From NCBI GenBank assembly GCA_043228905.1, contig JBHGNT010000018.1, positions 13,144,001 through 13,208,000 of the forward strand: a stretch of 64,000 nucleotides of DNA. The letters are read 5' to 3'. A model generated the notes under the pieces. The model made no database searches. It was not told the origin of the DNA and saw only the letters and a list, made by a program, of their open reading frames with translations. Positions 10,152-21,308 of this stretch are shown here, piece by piece. The stretch's first letter is position 1. Each line of letters begins with the position of its first letter. The position numbers and the translations under genes were made by a program. Origin of the DNA: Azolla caroliniana (Eukaryota; Polypodiophyta).

Positions 10152-12121
10152 TTTAGGGACATCATCCTTATACGAATTTGATGGTAGCCAGTACAGAGAT
10201 CAAGTTTTGTAAAATACCGAGCTCCCTGGAGACGGTCAATTAGATCGTCAGCTCGAGGCAATGGATACAAATTCTTGATCGTCACTTTATTCAAGCGTCG
10301 GTAATTAATACACATACACCATGTGCCCTCTTTCTTTTTAACCAAGAGAACTGGTGCACCCCATTGAGATTTAGTATAATGTATATAACCCATTCCTAAA
10401 TAGTCCTTGAGTTGCTTAGATACCTCATCCTCTTCGGATCGACTTAGGCGATAAGGAGGTATACTTATTGGTGCAACACCAAGTACAATATCTATACGAT
10501 GGTCTATGTTATGTTTAGGAGGTAGCCCATATGGTAGTTCACTCAGAAAAACATCACGAAAATCATTTAAGATTTCATCAAGTTGTTGTTCAAAATATGT
10601 TAATTGAACCGAGACATTATCGATATTGTAAACGTGAATGTCCGGATCAAGTACACAATAAAATAGAGTAGAACAAGACAACTCGGATATTGATGGAGAG
10701 GAAACAATCGAGAGGGATTGTTTTTTTACACATTGCATAAAATGAGTACAGTCGTTCAGTACAAATGTAATTGAATGATGAACCCAATCAATAGATAAAG
10801 AAGAGCTTTTATTATAAAACCAGGGATAACCCAGTATTACATCAGTGGTACAAAGATTTATTACATGGTAGTCTACTTCCTGTATATAAGTATCAATAGA
10901 AATTCCTAATGAATGAATCGCTCCATGGATGTATTGTACTCTTCCATCAGCCAAGTGCACCATATAGGTGTGATCACTTACGGTGGGTTGGATTCCCCAT
11001 ATCTGAACCAAACGATCATTCACAAAGTTGTGTGAGCTTCCCGAATCAAACAAAAATTGTATGGGAGATCCATTGATATACCCGTTTGCACGTAGTAAAT
11101 CATTGGGACCCAATACATAGTGAGGGAAAGAACATTGACAATTACTTAAATGATGTGTATAGACCTGAAGGACATTAGGAATCTGACCTTTGTGGTCTAC
11201 AACTTTAGCTTTGCTGTCGTGCTCTTTCCGTTGGAGCTTTCGACATTGCGCTTTTGTATGACCCTTCTTTTTGGAGAATACGCAAAAAGGATGTTGTCGC
11301 TTACAATCGTGATCCATGAATTCGTTGGGTGTCTTGCGTTTCCTAGCGAATTGCGACTGCTTAGTCCCCGGCCCTTCATTGGGTTTGTTGTGGTCCTTCT
11401 TCGAAGTGCATTGATAGCGAAGAACAATTTGAACGGCCTCTTCGAAGGATTTTGGATCCTTATCGTGCACTATCAAGGGATAGTCCAAATTAGGGATGCT
11501 ATTGACAAAACACGGTATTAACCAATTGTCCCCTTCTAGATCCAATTTTTGGATTTGGGTTCTAGCATGGTGGACATAGTATTCTAGCGAGGAAAACTTC
11601 CTGCTAGAGAGGTTCATTAAAGCTTGAGCTGGCTCGGTTCGAGAGGGAGGTTGTAGAAATTGGCCCTTAAAAACAATGACAAAATCTATCTAAGTATCGG
11701 GCAATTTCCCCAAAGTACAGAGCCCACGCCACCAGGCGGCAGCCTTACCCCCTAGTTCTCGACCGACATATGCAATCTTCGTACTATCTGGCGTGGGATA
11801 GAGCTCAAAATGAGACTCCCATCCTCCCAACCACGTGCAGATTGCTTCTTTGCTTCTTTCCTTTTTTTCTCCCGTAAATGGCTTAACGACAAACGATGGT
11901 TCACATTGTCGCTCATCAAGTCTATTAGTCTCACGTTGTAAACTAATGACACATGCCTCGAGAGCACTTTGAGATTGCCAAAGTTCGGTCATCTGTTGAG
12001 CAGTGAAACTAAGGTATTGGGTTATTTGCGAAAAATACATCTCAATGGACATTTGTCCAGGAGGATTTCCTTGAGTTCCTTCCGTTTGAGCGGATGACAT
12101 GGGGTCGTTATTTTGAGCCAT
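10152..12121 (-). pseudogene. gag-pol: gypsy-A copy 2: Gag, zinc knuckle, protease and RT N-terminal half
   Basis: The best start is the Met at 12121 (MAQNNDPMSSAQTEG); an upstream Met at 12211 is in frame but precedes atypical sequence. Gag continues through ACTWLGG-like and WWRGL motifs typical of retrotransposon gag, then an in-frame TAG at 11690-11692. The zinc knuckle [14 protein letters not shown] has Ser in place of the second Cys. Protease shows FDSGSSHNF and [10 protein letters not shown] starts [13 protein letters not shown] and runs to GYHQIRI, where the frame is lost. Copy 1 is the same family, so the two allow each other's lesions to be read. Confidence 0.85.
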
Positions 12122-12211
12122 TGAATGATTATTTCTGGCAAAGAAATAGGATAAGCTCAGACAAATAGTCATAACATCATGTCGTGATGTAAACATATCA
12201 TGGACAAACAT

Positions 12212-12680
12212 TAATCGATATCATGATCTCACGTCAATACCCCTCTAGACTTATGAGATGAGGTTCAAGATCAGGTTACTATGGTAACACAAAGGTGTTT
12301 TAAAAACCATAGGGGTGGCAAATTAATGTCTTTCCCTGATCTCTATATCGATTTTTTCATGGCGGCTCCCCAAGGCTCAACCATGTATGTTCGCGTCATG
12401 AGTAGTTTATACATGAAGGAAATGTTAACAATAAACTATGTTTCTGTGCCCACGTATGTGGTTTCGGCTCTTTAAGTCCTATTATGAGGACCCCGAAGTG
12501 CACTTAGACCTCAAGTCTAAACAAGTGTTATAGTCATATGTATCAACGATATTGTATGGTCTTGGTCATATTTGAACTCGAGACCAAATGCATTAAACAC
12601 TTGAGCCAAATGTTTAATGTTTCATGCGTATAAGAGATATGCGAGGCATTTGCCCATATATGTTTTTTGAAAAGAAACAT
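12212..12680. other. Gene-free flank between gypsy-A copy 2 and the TIR element
   Basis: AT-rich, probably the 5' untranslated region of gypsy-A copy 2. I see no LTR end, primer site or open frame. The last four bases (12677-12680, ACAT) are the left target duplication of the TIR element. Confidence 0.4.
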
Positions 12681-12704
12681 GGGTGAAAGCATGCGAGTGG
12701 AAAC
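12681..12704 (+). repeat. Left terminal inverted repeat
   Basis: 24 bases beginning GGGTGAAAGCATGCG; pairs with 18348-18371 with one mismatch (G/A at position 5). The first subterminal TAGCTAATTAGCTA occurs at about 12725. Confidence 0.8.
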
Positions 12705-13032
12705 AATTAGCTATGTCCTTGACATAGCTAATTAGCTATGCAAAAAGCTACCATTGATAAATAGTCATTTTAGTAAAAAGCCATCATTAATAAATTAAGT
12801 ATGCAAAAAACTACCATTGAAAATACTAGAGTGTTTTAATTACATATGTAAATGAGTGCCATAAATGTGCAACATAAATTGATGTGTGCACCATAAATGT
12901 GTACCATAAATTATATATCGAATTCCTAGGTCCATTATGCATGATCCTTTGCCACATCACGTAGGCCATCTCTAGTTGAGTACTGTGGGTTAGTTGCTAC
13001 CACTGTTGCTAAACCCTATCGAGTCCACCTGC

Positions 13033-13757
13033 CGCCACTCTACACTGAGGGGCCGCTACTGTGCGTTCCAAGCATCATCAAAGAGCTGCTCAATCTGACG
13101 GGGTTCTCTTCTCTGTGACACTCTACACTCAGGGGCCACTACTGTGCATTCCAAGCATCATCAAAGAGCTGTTCAATCTGACGGGGTTCTCTTCTCTGTG
13201 CCACTCTACACTCAGGGGCCATTACTGTGCGTTCCAAGCATCATCAAAGAGCTGTTCAATCTGAGGGGGTTCTCTTCTCTGTGCCACTCTACACTCAGGG
13301 GCCATTACTGTGCGTTCCAAGCATCATCAAAGAGCTGTTCAATCTGAGGGGGTTCTCTTCTCTGTGCCACTCTACACTCAGGGGCCGCTGCTGTGCGTTC
13401 CAAGCATCATCAAAGAGCTGTTCAATCTGACGGGGTTCTCTTCTCTTTGCCACTCTACACTCAGGGGTTGCTACTGTGCGTTCCAAGCATAATCAAAGAG
13501 CTATTCAATCTGACGGGGTTCTCTTCTCTTTTCCACTCTCACTCAGGGGCCGCTACTGTGCGTTTCAAGCATCATTGGTAACTGTTCAATCTGACGGGGT
13601 TCTCTTCTCTTTTCCACTCTCACTCAGGGGCTGCTACTGTGCGTTTCAAGCATCATTGGTAACTGTTCAATCTGACGGGGTTCTCTTCTCTATGCCACTC
13701 TATTCTCAAGTGCCTTCTATGTGCGTTTCAAGCATCATCGGTAACTGTTCAATCTAA
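13033..13757 (+). repeat. Tandem repeat, 83-bp unit, about 9 copies
   Basis: Units contain TGTGCGTTCCAAGCATCATC and CTGACGGGGTTCTCTTCTCT. The spacing is exactly 83 bp for the first six; later units are a few bases shorter and more diverged. Located 360-1080 bp upstream of the plus-strand gene, so it may be part of its promoter or 5' untranslated region. Short frames inside it are produced by the periodicity and are not genes. Confidence 0.9.
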
Positions 13758-14115
13758 CGGGGTTCTCTCCTCCATTGCCATCATTCTATACTCAGTTGCC
13801 ACTACTGTCCAGTCCCGGGTTGCTTCCACATTTCGATTTGACGGAGTTCACTCATCCAACGGCAACATTCTACACTCAGTTGTTGCCATTGGTCGGTCTT
13901 GGATCGCCTCCTCAACTGTTGGATCCAACAGAGTGAAATCCTCTACTGTTCGGTCTTGGATTGCAATAACTTTTCTGTCTATTGATTATCTTGTGTATTG
14001 TTGTGTCTAATCTTGTGTATTGTGTGGAATATTTTTGTGTATTGTTGTTGCCCATAGCCATCTTTAATACTTGTTTTTTTTTCTGGAAATTTAGGGTTTT
14101 AACATTTCTAGCCAA

Positions 14116-16367
14116 ATGGAAGGGGAAGAAGGGTGTTTAGAATTACCCCTCAATGATCATAAGGATAGGGATGATGTTATCAGGACACAACAAGCCATAC
14201 GAAACTATTGGGCAGAAAAGAAAAGGAAACATCGTCAATTGTTGAAGGATACGAAAGCCACACTCAGTAAAGGTAAGGATAGTTTAGCTGAGAATGTAAG
14301 TAATGCGACTACTATCATAGAGAGAAAGGTTGTAGACTATTTCAATGTTCAAACCAAGCACATCAGCAATGAAGAAAAGAAGGTAGTACTTTATGGAATA
14401 TGTAATGATCCATCGATAAAGGACTTAGTTGATTGTGATGGTCTTAATGCAAACATATCATCTATTTTAGTAAATAATCTTCGTAATAGTTTCGTATCCA
14501 TGAGCAGGTCAGAAGATGATCTTGTCTTAAAAAGGTCTAGTCTAATGATGTTACTTAATAGTGATGTTGACGATATAAACATCAGTGAGCTATCTAAGGT
14601 AATTGGTGTTAGTAGAAAAACAGTGTACAATACAATGAACCGTATAATTTCCTCGGGTGAAGGAACTAGTCTATTAAAGCTAACTACAAGATGTAAGCCA
14701 ATGACACCCATAACATTTGAAATCAAGGATGTAATCACAATGTTTTGGACTAATGAGAGTAGGGTTTCACCCAATAAAAAGGATTTATGCAGGAAACGTG
14801 TTGGAAGAAATCAATACGAGGAGCATCCCATTCATCTTCTTGATGTACCTCAGGTATTTACATTTATCTCAACATTTGTTTTGACTCTACTCGGAAAGTT
14901 AATTAGCTCAGTTAGCAGAAAAGCTAATTAGCTTATCAGTTACATTTACCTCAGTTAGCTACTAGGATCGCTACTACATAGGTAACTAGCTACTCTCAAT
15001 AGTTACTACCATGATAGCTAATTAGCTATTCTCAATAGCTAATTTAGGTACTACCAGATAATTAGCTGTACTGCTAGCTAGTTAGCTATCATGGTAGCTA
15101 GTTAGCTATTTCGTTATTACCAGCTAATTAGCTACTAGGAAAGCTAATTAGCTACCATGATAGCTAATTAGCTACTATGATAGCTACTACATAGGTAACT
15201 GGCTACTCTCAATAGCTACTACCATGATAGCTAATTAGTTAGGATAGCTAATTAGCCACCATTATAGCTAATTAGCTACTAGACCAGCTAATTAGCTACC
15301 ATGATAGCTAATTAGTTACTAGGACAGCTAATTAGCCACCGTGATAGCTAATTAGCTACCATGATAGCTAATTAGCTACTATACCAGCTAATTAGCTACC
15401 ATGATAGCTAATTAGTTACTAGGAAAGCTAATCAGCCACCATTATAGCTAATTAGCTACTAGACCAGCTAATTAGCTACCACGATAGCTAATTAGCTACT
15501 AGACCAGCTAATTAGCTACCACGATAGCTAATTAGCTACTAGACCAGCTAATTAGCTACCATGATAGCTAATTAGTTACTAGGAAAGCTAATTAGCCACC
15601 ATGATAGCTAATTAGCTACTAGACCAACTAATTAGCTACCATGATAGCTAATTAGTTACTAGGAAAGCTAATTAGCCACCATGATAGCTAATTAGCTACT
15701 AGAGCAGCTAATTAGCTACCATGATAGCTAATTAGCTACTAGGACAACTAATTAGCTACTAGGACAGCTAATTAGCTACCATGATAGCTAATTAGCTACT
15801 ACGACAGCTAATTAGCTACCATGATAGCTAATTAGCTACTACGACAGCTAATTAGCTACCATGATAGCTAATTAGCTACTAGGACAACCAATTAGCTACT
15901 AGGACAGCTAATTAGCTACCATGATAGCTAATTAGCTACTACGACAGCTAATTAGCTACCATGATAGCTAATTAGCTACTAGAATAGCTAATTAGCTACC
16001 ATGATATCTAATTAGCTACTACGACAGCTAATTAACTACCATGATAGCTAATTAGCTACTACGACAGCTAATTAGCTACTAGGACAGCTAATTAGCTACC
16101 ATGATAGCTAATTAGCTACTAGAATAGCTAACTAGCTACTAGAATAGCTAACTAGCTACTAGAATAGCTAATTAGCTACTAGGATAGTTAGCTAGTTACG
16201 AGAATAACTAATTCCCCTTTATTACGCAGGTCGATTTATTTATTAGGTTCAAACGAATGCATCCAACTATCAAAGTTCAACTACGAACATTCGAGTCTCT
16301 TAAGCCACACTTTGTGAGACGCTTAAAGGATCGATACACATGTTGTTGCATTTACTCTTGTTGTTGA
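14116..16367 (+). CDS. TIR-element gene 1: HTH protein with Cys-rich tail (2 exons)
   Basis: Exon 1 is 14116-14853 and exon 2 is 16230-16367, with a phase-0 intron 14854-16229 (CAG|GT...CAG|GTC). The product would be about 291 residues. Visible features are: a charged N terminus (NYWAEKKRKHRQLL); a helix-turn-helix-like stretch (residues about 157-178, ISELSKVIGVSRKTVYNTMN); a basic block SPNKKDLCRKRVG; EEHPIHLLDVPQ across the splice; then LFIRFKRMHPTIKV, SLKPHFVRRLKDR and CCC. The spacing of the last motifs recalls transposon-associated proteins in which a KKD/KRxG block precedes an FKxxxPxxK block and a Cys cluster, but I cannot name the family. The frame ends soon after CCCIY, possibly by frameshift, so a longer original protein is likely. 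The splice sites are inferred. Confidence 0.6.
14925..16205. repeat. 20/40-bp satellite (TAGCTAATTAGCTA) filling the gene 1 intron
   Basis: About 1.28 kb of 20-bp monomers, each with the palindrome TAGCTAATTAGCTA and alternately ACCATGA or ACTAGGAC-type spacers, giving a 40-bp higher-order period. The same palindrome occurs subterminally near both TIRs (about 12725, 18300 and 18330). The array starts about 70 bases after the splice donor and ends about 25 bases before the acceptor. Confidence 0.9.
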
Positions 16368-16578
16368 AAGATACACCAACTTTGCTCAGGAATCGTTAAC
16401 TTACTTGAAGCTTATCCAAATTGTAATCTGCAACAGTATTTACACCTAGAAGGTCCAGGTTCATTGAAAGAACCTGGATCTCTATTTGCAGTTCTATTTT
16501 ACGCTGGGGATCTAGTGGCCCCTCTAATTCAAGCTCCTGTTGCGCAACCTATTCCAGATAATGCTTGATTAGCACATT
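16368..16578. other. Intergenic gap between the two convergent genes
   Basis: About 211 bp with possible frame-shifted remnants of gene 1 (VVERYTNFAQESLTY at about 16361-16405). Both 3' ends would terminate here. I see no clear polyadenylation pair. Confidence 0.4.
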
Positions 16579-17892
16579 TTACCCGTTATTTATAACACAA
16601 TCACATACCAGCAAAACAATAGTTACTTGAATCTTATTTCTAATTGTTGTAACAGCAGAAGTAACTTTGCTCTCCATTGCAGAAGCCATTGTGGCTTTCT
16701 CTAAATCAGTCTTAAAAAATGCCAATGTCTCACAGGCTTCATGGACATTTTTTAGCATATAGCTAACCAATGTCTCACCTGTATCATCGACATTGGCTTT
16801 CCTTGGGTGTCGGTGTGGTGTATGCCCCCGGTCTTGCTGGGAGTCGGTAGTTGCATCAACGGCTGCCATGCTCCAAAATCTGTCTATTTTTTGTGCCAAG
16901 GTCCCCATCTTTCGGCATCTTTTTACCGATGCCTCACCATAGACTGCCCAAGCTACCCTATACATTTCAGGGTCTCTAGATTCCTTCGCTGTTTTGCAGT
17001 ACTCATATGCAAATGCTCTAGCAAATGAAACTGACAACTCATTGTTGACTGGGATCTCCTGATGAACTTTCTGGTGCAGTCTCATGCAGTCATCGTACAA
17101 GTCGGCTCGTACATGCTTCAGCTTGACCTTGCCTTTGACTCTAGGCATTGTATATACTGTCATCCAGTCTATATCACCGATCAATTTATCACTTAGGACA
17201 GCAGGGTCAACACCCTCGAGTGACAGACCATAGGTGTTGTGGAAGTCCTCCTTTGTCTCGCAAAATTTTGCGAAGTTTAGCACTCTCATATACGGAGGAA
17301 CGAGCCATCTGAAATATCATTTCAGAAATCAGAAATAGTGCAAAATCAGAATATGTGAGAATCAAAAACCCCAATCAACAACAACAAAAATGGTGCAAAA
17401 TCTTTAACTTAGCAAATCAGAAACCCTAATCATAATTTGTATTCAGAAATTTGAAATCAGAAACCCTAATCAAAATCTGTAATCAGAAGTTTGAAATCAG
17501 AAACCCTAATCAAAATCTGTAATCAGAAGTTTGTAACCAGAAACCTATTCAGAAATTCTAATTAGAAATTTATAATCAAAAACCCTAATCAGAAATTTCA
17601 ATCAGAAACCCTAATAAAAAATTTCAATCACAAACCGTAATCAGAAATCCTAAGCAGAAATTTATAAACAAAAACCCTATTCAGAAATTCTAATTTGTAA
17701 TCAAAATTTGTAACCAGAAACCCTATTCAGAAATTCTAATCAGAAATTTATAATCAAAAACCCTAATCAGAAATTTCAATCACAAACCCTAATCAGAAAT
17801 TTCAATCACAAACCCTAATCACTAAAGACAGGATTAAACACAAAAAAAGTAATATAAACACACCTGTTGCTACTCCCCGATTTGCGAGACAT
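16579..17892 (-). CDS. TIR-element gene 2: unknown 252-residue protein (2 exons)
   Basis: Exon 1 is 17892-17864 (MSRKSGSSNR) and exon 2 is 17308-16579, with a 555-bp intron (AG|GTGTGT...TTTCAG|A). Joining restores one frame of 252 codons plus stop with no internal stop; without the intron the frame would start only at the Met at 17289. The protein has WLVPPYMRVLNFAKFC near its start, a basic Lys-rich stretch (VKGKVKLKHVRADL), an aromatic helical middle (FARAFAYEYCKTAKES), CRKMGTLAQKIDRFW and a His-rich HTPHRHPRK. I recognise no family. It converges on gene 1 and ends 212 bp from it. Its uninterrupted frame contrasts with the ruined retroelements around it. Splice sites are inferred. Confidence 0.6.
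17395..17830. repeat. Telo-box-like repeats (AAACCCTAATCAGAAAT) in the gene 2 intron
   Basis: About a dozen irregular repeats of 15-40 bp built from AATCAGAAA and AAACCCTAATC. Many contain the plant telo-box AAACCCTAA. They occupy most of the intron 17309-17863. Confidence 0.8.
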
Positions 17893-18347
17893 CCTTGTAT
17901 GGGACTCCAAGGACTTCGCCCTATTCGATTTTGGGGAAATATGAATCGGCACCAAAGTTCAGACAGTAGTCAAAAAGAAAAAACAAATGTTTGGGGTTTC
18001 TGTAACTGAAACATACCTGGACGATGATCGAGCGGGTTCTGTGTTGTAGCTCTCAATCTGCAATGTCGATTTTTTGCTGTTGCGGGAGCTACGTCTGCGT
18101 TCGTGCTCTGAGTACTCCATCTGCGTTCAAAATCAGACTTAGGCTAAACAGGAAATTGATGACATTGAAGTCGACCTTAGATGATGGTGATATTCCCCAA
18201 GTTCCACTACGTCTGAAACAGAAGTTCAAATATTTGAGTTTTTTCATAAATTAGTTTTTCAAATATTTGATTTTCCCACAAGAAAGACTAGCTAAACAAA
18301 TAGCTAATTAGCTATGGCCATTTTAGTAGCTAATTAGCTATAATAGT
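17893..18347. other. Upstream region of gene 2 and right subterminal region
   Basis: Candidate promoter of gene 2 (reading leftward), then subterminal TAGCTAATTAGCTA palindromes at about 18300 and 18330. No convincing coding frame. Confidence 0.4.
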
Positions 18348-18371
18348 GTTTCCACTCGCATGCTTTTACCC
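18348..18371 (-). repeat. Right terminal inverted repeat
   Basis: GTTTCCACTCGCATGCTTTT plus ACCC, complementary to 12681-12704 with one mismatch; followed by ACAT. Confidence 0.8.
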
Positions 18372-18375
18372 ACAT

Positions 18376-18857
18376 ATAGGTCAGGAGTCCTTATTTCCCC
18401 CTCGTTTACCACAAACTTTGTTGGTACATTACGTAACCTCAAGTCTCATAATTACGATGGCATACGCCAAAGTGCAACCTAATGGTCAAGCCAAATGAGC
18501 CTTCTTTTCGTAGTAGGCCCTGGTGGCCCATCACATGGTTATGTCATTACGAATGCCTCTCGTAAGAATGATCTCATGGTGGCATCGTATCCATGTAACG
18601 AGGGAGGGATGTTGGATATGTGTATCATAGGAGCGACCTCACATGAACTGGGTCAAGCCCTACCTTCTCGACATCATTGTGGCTATAGGCATTTGTTTAC
18701 GTAATAAAATCGAAGTCACCAACGGGAATGTCAACAATTAAAAATTGTTGAAAAAAAGGGATGGTGACAACGTCATTCTCACAAAAATGTGAGGACAGCC
18801 ACCAAGATCCTTTCCTCGAAAAGGAAAACATTTGATATAAAGATCACGTAATATCAA
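18376..18857. other. Unassigned AT-rich flank
   Basis: No domain, primer site or repeat recognised. Probably decayed LTR-element sequence, since gypsy-A LTR homology begins at about 18858. Confidence 0.35.
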
Positions 18858-19289
18858 TTATATGGTCGTGGTGAGAATTTACCGTAGCATTCTCTACACG
18901 TGGATAAGTGTGAGGGTTAAATGAGAGTGTAAAGAAGGGGAGGATTACTTTTGATCCTCGGGATTGAGATAACCCATTAGGCCAAGTGTAAACTTGCGTG
19001 GGGGCCTTGGGTATCGCTATAAATAAGAGGCCTAGCTACCCTCATTTCATCATCTTGTTGACTATGTCGAGACTCTATCTTGTGGTGGGTAGCGAGCGCG
19101 CCAGCACCAGGTATGACTTGACGCCACGACGGTGGTATGGGACATTGATCGAGGCTCGAGTTCATCTCGATCCCTTCGCTCAAGGGTGGTCGGGTGGATT
19201 AGCACCTTTCTTTCTCTGTCTCCTTTCTATCTAGATCTATCTTTTATCCTTATTTTATGCTTACATATTAGTTCATGTCTCTAATATTA
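18858..19289 (+). repeat. Diverged gypsy-A LTR remnant
   Basis: About 430 bp matching 9135-9560 in the same orientation, including CACGTGGATAAG, the TATAAATA box, the GAGCGCGCCAGCACCAGG block and the TTAGTTCATGTCTCTAA end. The LTR start is lost and no gypsy-A coding sequence abuts it on either side, so it is a truncated or solo LTR. Confidence 0.8.
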
Positions 19290-19317
19290 CCTACTAGTTC
19301 GTCTAGTCATTTCCTAC

Positions 19318-19898
19318 TGATGGGAGTTAGTTCCCTTTAATCGTTGAGAAAGACCGACTGTGGAATATACAATATTGCGGAAAAACTGAAACACAACAAA
19401 TACATGAATACAGAATTTTACGTGGAAACCCTAATCGGGGAAACCATGAGAACAGAGATTCCACTATACACAAGAGAGTACAAAAAACAGTTACAATCTT
19501 CTCTGATACACACAAAGGATAACCCGCTTAGGGTTCTTAGCAAGTTCATTGAACTTTGTTGTCGCTCTCTCTCACGCTCACACACTCTCTCTTCTCTGTC
19601 GCGGTACCCTACAGAGGCTCACAAACTATTTTGTTCAACTCACATACGATGTTTGCCCTAAGTGTATTTATACTTATACACTGTATGTGCTATTTACAAA
19701 TGTAGCCACTTCTACTGTCATTACCATAATAAGAATAATAGTTATTTAATCGACTAATCGACTAGTCCACTCCAGTGTTGACTCTCCAGTCGGCCTGACC
19801 AATTGGTCGTGTCTTCAACTTGGACTCTCCCCATCTTCGACTGTTGGCACTTGGCCTGACCAGTCAACTGCTCCCATAGGAGGGACATATTCCTAACA
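19318..19898 (-). repeat. copia-C1 3' LTR
   Basis: On the plus strand it runs TGATGGGAGT...TCCTAACA. The inner edge abuts a purine-rich tract on the minus strand (AGGAGTGAAGGGGAGTT, 19915-19899). Matches the split 5' LTR at 30373-30505 and 34003-34530. Confidence 0.8.
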
Positions 19899-21308
19899 AA
19901 CTCCCCTTCACTCCTATGGGTGGAGTCGCTTAGTCCTGCCCTCTATCTACAGACTCCGAGTTTTTCCATTGGTAGGTTCTTTGTCAGCATGTCAGATCCA
20001 TTGTCGTCAGTATGGATCTTCACAAGGGTGAACTCCCTCTCATCCACTTTCTCCCGCAACCAGTGATACCTTCTCTATATGTGCTTTGTTCAAGAGTGGT
20101 ACACAACATTCTTTGCTAGATGTATGGCGCTTTGGCTATCACAATGAAGCAAGAACTCCCTTTGCTTCATCTCCAACTTGCTGAGGAAATTTCTCATCCA
20201 GATTAGCTCTTTGTCGGCCTCTACCACTGCCATGTACTCTGCCTCTAGGGTCGACAAAGCCACAGACTTCTGCAGTCGCAATTGCCACGACACTGCTCCC
20301 CCTACATAGGCCATCCCATGCCCCGAAGTGGATCTACTTGTGTCTACATCCCCCGACATGTTCGAGTAGGTAAACCCTTCGAGCATGGGTTTTCCAACAC
20401 CATACCTAAGGCACACACCCAAGGTGCATTTTAAGTACATGAGTATCCATTTTACAATTGCCCAGTGTTCTTTGCGTGGATTACTCATGTATCGGCTTAC
20501 TGCTCCCACAACAAAAGCTATATTTGGCCTTGTACAGACCATAACATACATTAAACTACCGACGGTTGGGGCATACAATACTTTCTTCATCTTAGCCTTT
20601 TCTTTCTCCCCTCTCGGGCATTGCTTGGCATTCAACTTGTAGTTGGTCGGCAACACAAAGCTGACTAACTTTGCCACTAACATGTTGAATCTTTCTAGGA
20701 TTTTCGCCACGTATTTCTCTTGTGACCACCACAACACTTTTTTAGTTCTATCTCGAACTATGTGCATCCCTAATATCTGTTTTTCCGGTCCAAGATCTTT
20801 AATGGCAAACGACTTTCCTAATGCTTTCTTCAAGCTCACGACCTTCTTCGTGTCGTGTCATCCACATATAATAAGAGAATCAAGAAAACCCCTTCTTCAT
20901 ACCTTTTGACAAACACATAATGATCAACCTGTGTTTTCTAGAACCGATGTTCCACTATGAACGATTCAAACTTCTTGTACCATTGGCATGGAACTTGTTT
21001 CAACCCATACAAGCTTTTCTTCAGTTGACACACTAGCTTCTCTTTTCCCTTCTCCACAAAGCCTTCGGGCTGCTGCATGTAGACTTCTTCATCCAGCTCC
21101 TCGTGCAAGAATGTTATCTTGACATCCAACTATTCGATCTCCAGATCTATGCTCGCAACAATGCTTAGAACAGTTCAGATGGATGTCATCTTCATGACTG
21201 GTGCAAATATTTTGTCGAAGTCGACACCCTTTTTCTGTTGGAACCCCTTCACCACAATGCGGGCTCTAAATATGGGTGTGTTAACGTCTCCAGTCTTCAC
21301 CTTCTAGA
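19899..21308 (-). pseudogene. pol: copia-C1: RT C-terminal half and RNase H
   Basis: 20839-20090 encodes AIKDLGPEKQILGMHI, YAPTVGSLMYVMVCTRP, VALSTLEAEYMAVVEA and LHCDSQSAIHLAKNV, i.e. the RT thumb and copia RNase H. 21129-20938 encodes LDVK-like MDVKITFLHEELDEEVYMQQPEGF and SLYGLKQ of the RT fingers/palm. The YVDD box between them is lost to frame damage (about 20850-20935). At 21308 the gene is cut by copia-C2; its N-terminal side continues at 27099. Confidence 0.85.

Larger units (their letters stand above)
9562..12211 (-). mobile_element. Ty3/gypsy gypsy-A copy 2 (gag to RNase H; rest cut off)
   Basis: Minus-strand gag, protease, RT and the first part of RNase H of the same family as copy 1, often near-identical. 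RNase H stops at ...FEVETN exactly at the outer end of the copy 1 LTR (9561/9562), which indicates that copy 1 inserted here. No recognisable 5' LTR or primer site remains on the right side before the TIR element. Confidence 0.85.
12681..18371. mobile_element. 5.7-kb DNA transposon-like element with 24-bp TIRs
   Basis: Ends are inverted repeats: GGGTGAAAGCATGCGAGTGG... on the left and its near-complement on the right, with one mismatch in 24. They are flanked by ACAT on both sides (12677-12680, 18372-18375). Subterminal TAGCTAATTAGCTA palindromes lie inside each end. The interior holds a tandem 83-bp repeat, a plus-strand two-exon gene and a convergent minus-strand two-exon gene. There is no LTR, RT or integrase. 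The superfamily is not recognised: GGG ends and a 4-bp duplication do not by themselves assign it. It could be an autonomous DNA transposon or one carrying captured genes. Confidence 0.7.

Noticed and set aside
13033-13757. Regular 83-bp direct repeats considered as a CRISPR array
   Set aside because: The whole unit is repeated with no unique spacers, in a plant nuclear context; it is a minisatellite.
14925-16205. Satellite considered as a centromeric array
   Set aside because: Only 1.3 kb, a 20-bp monomer, bounded by coding exons with matching splice phases, and its motif belongs to the TIR element.
17395-17830. Interstitial telomere
   Set aside because: Repeats are irregular AATCAGAAACCCTAATC units rather than contiguous TTTAGGG; they lie inside an intron.
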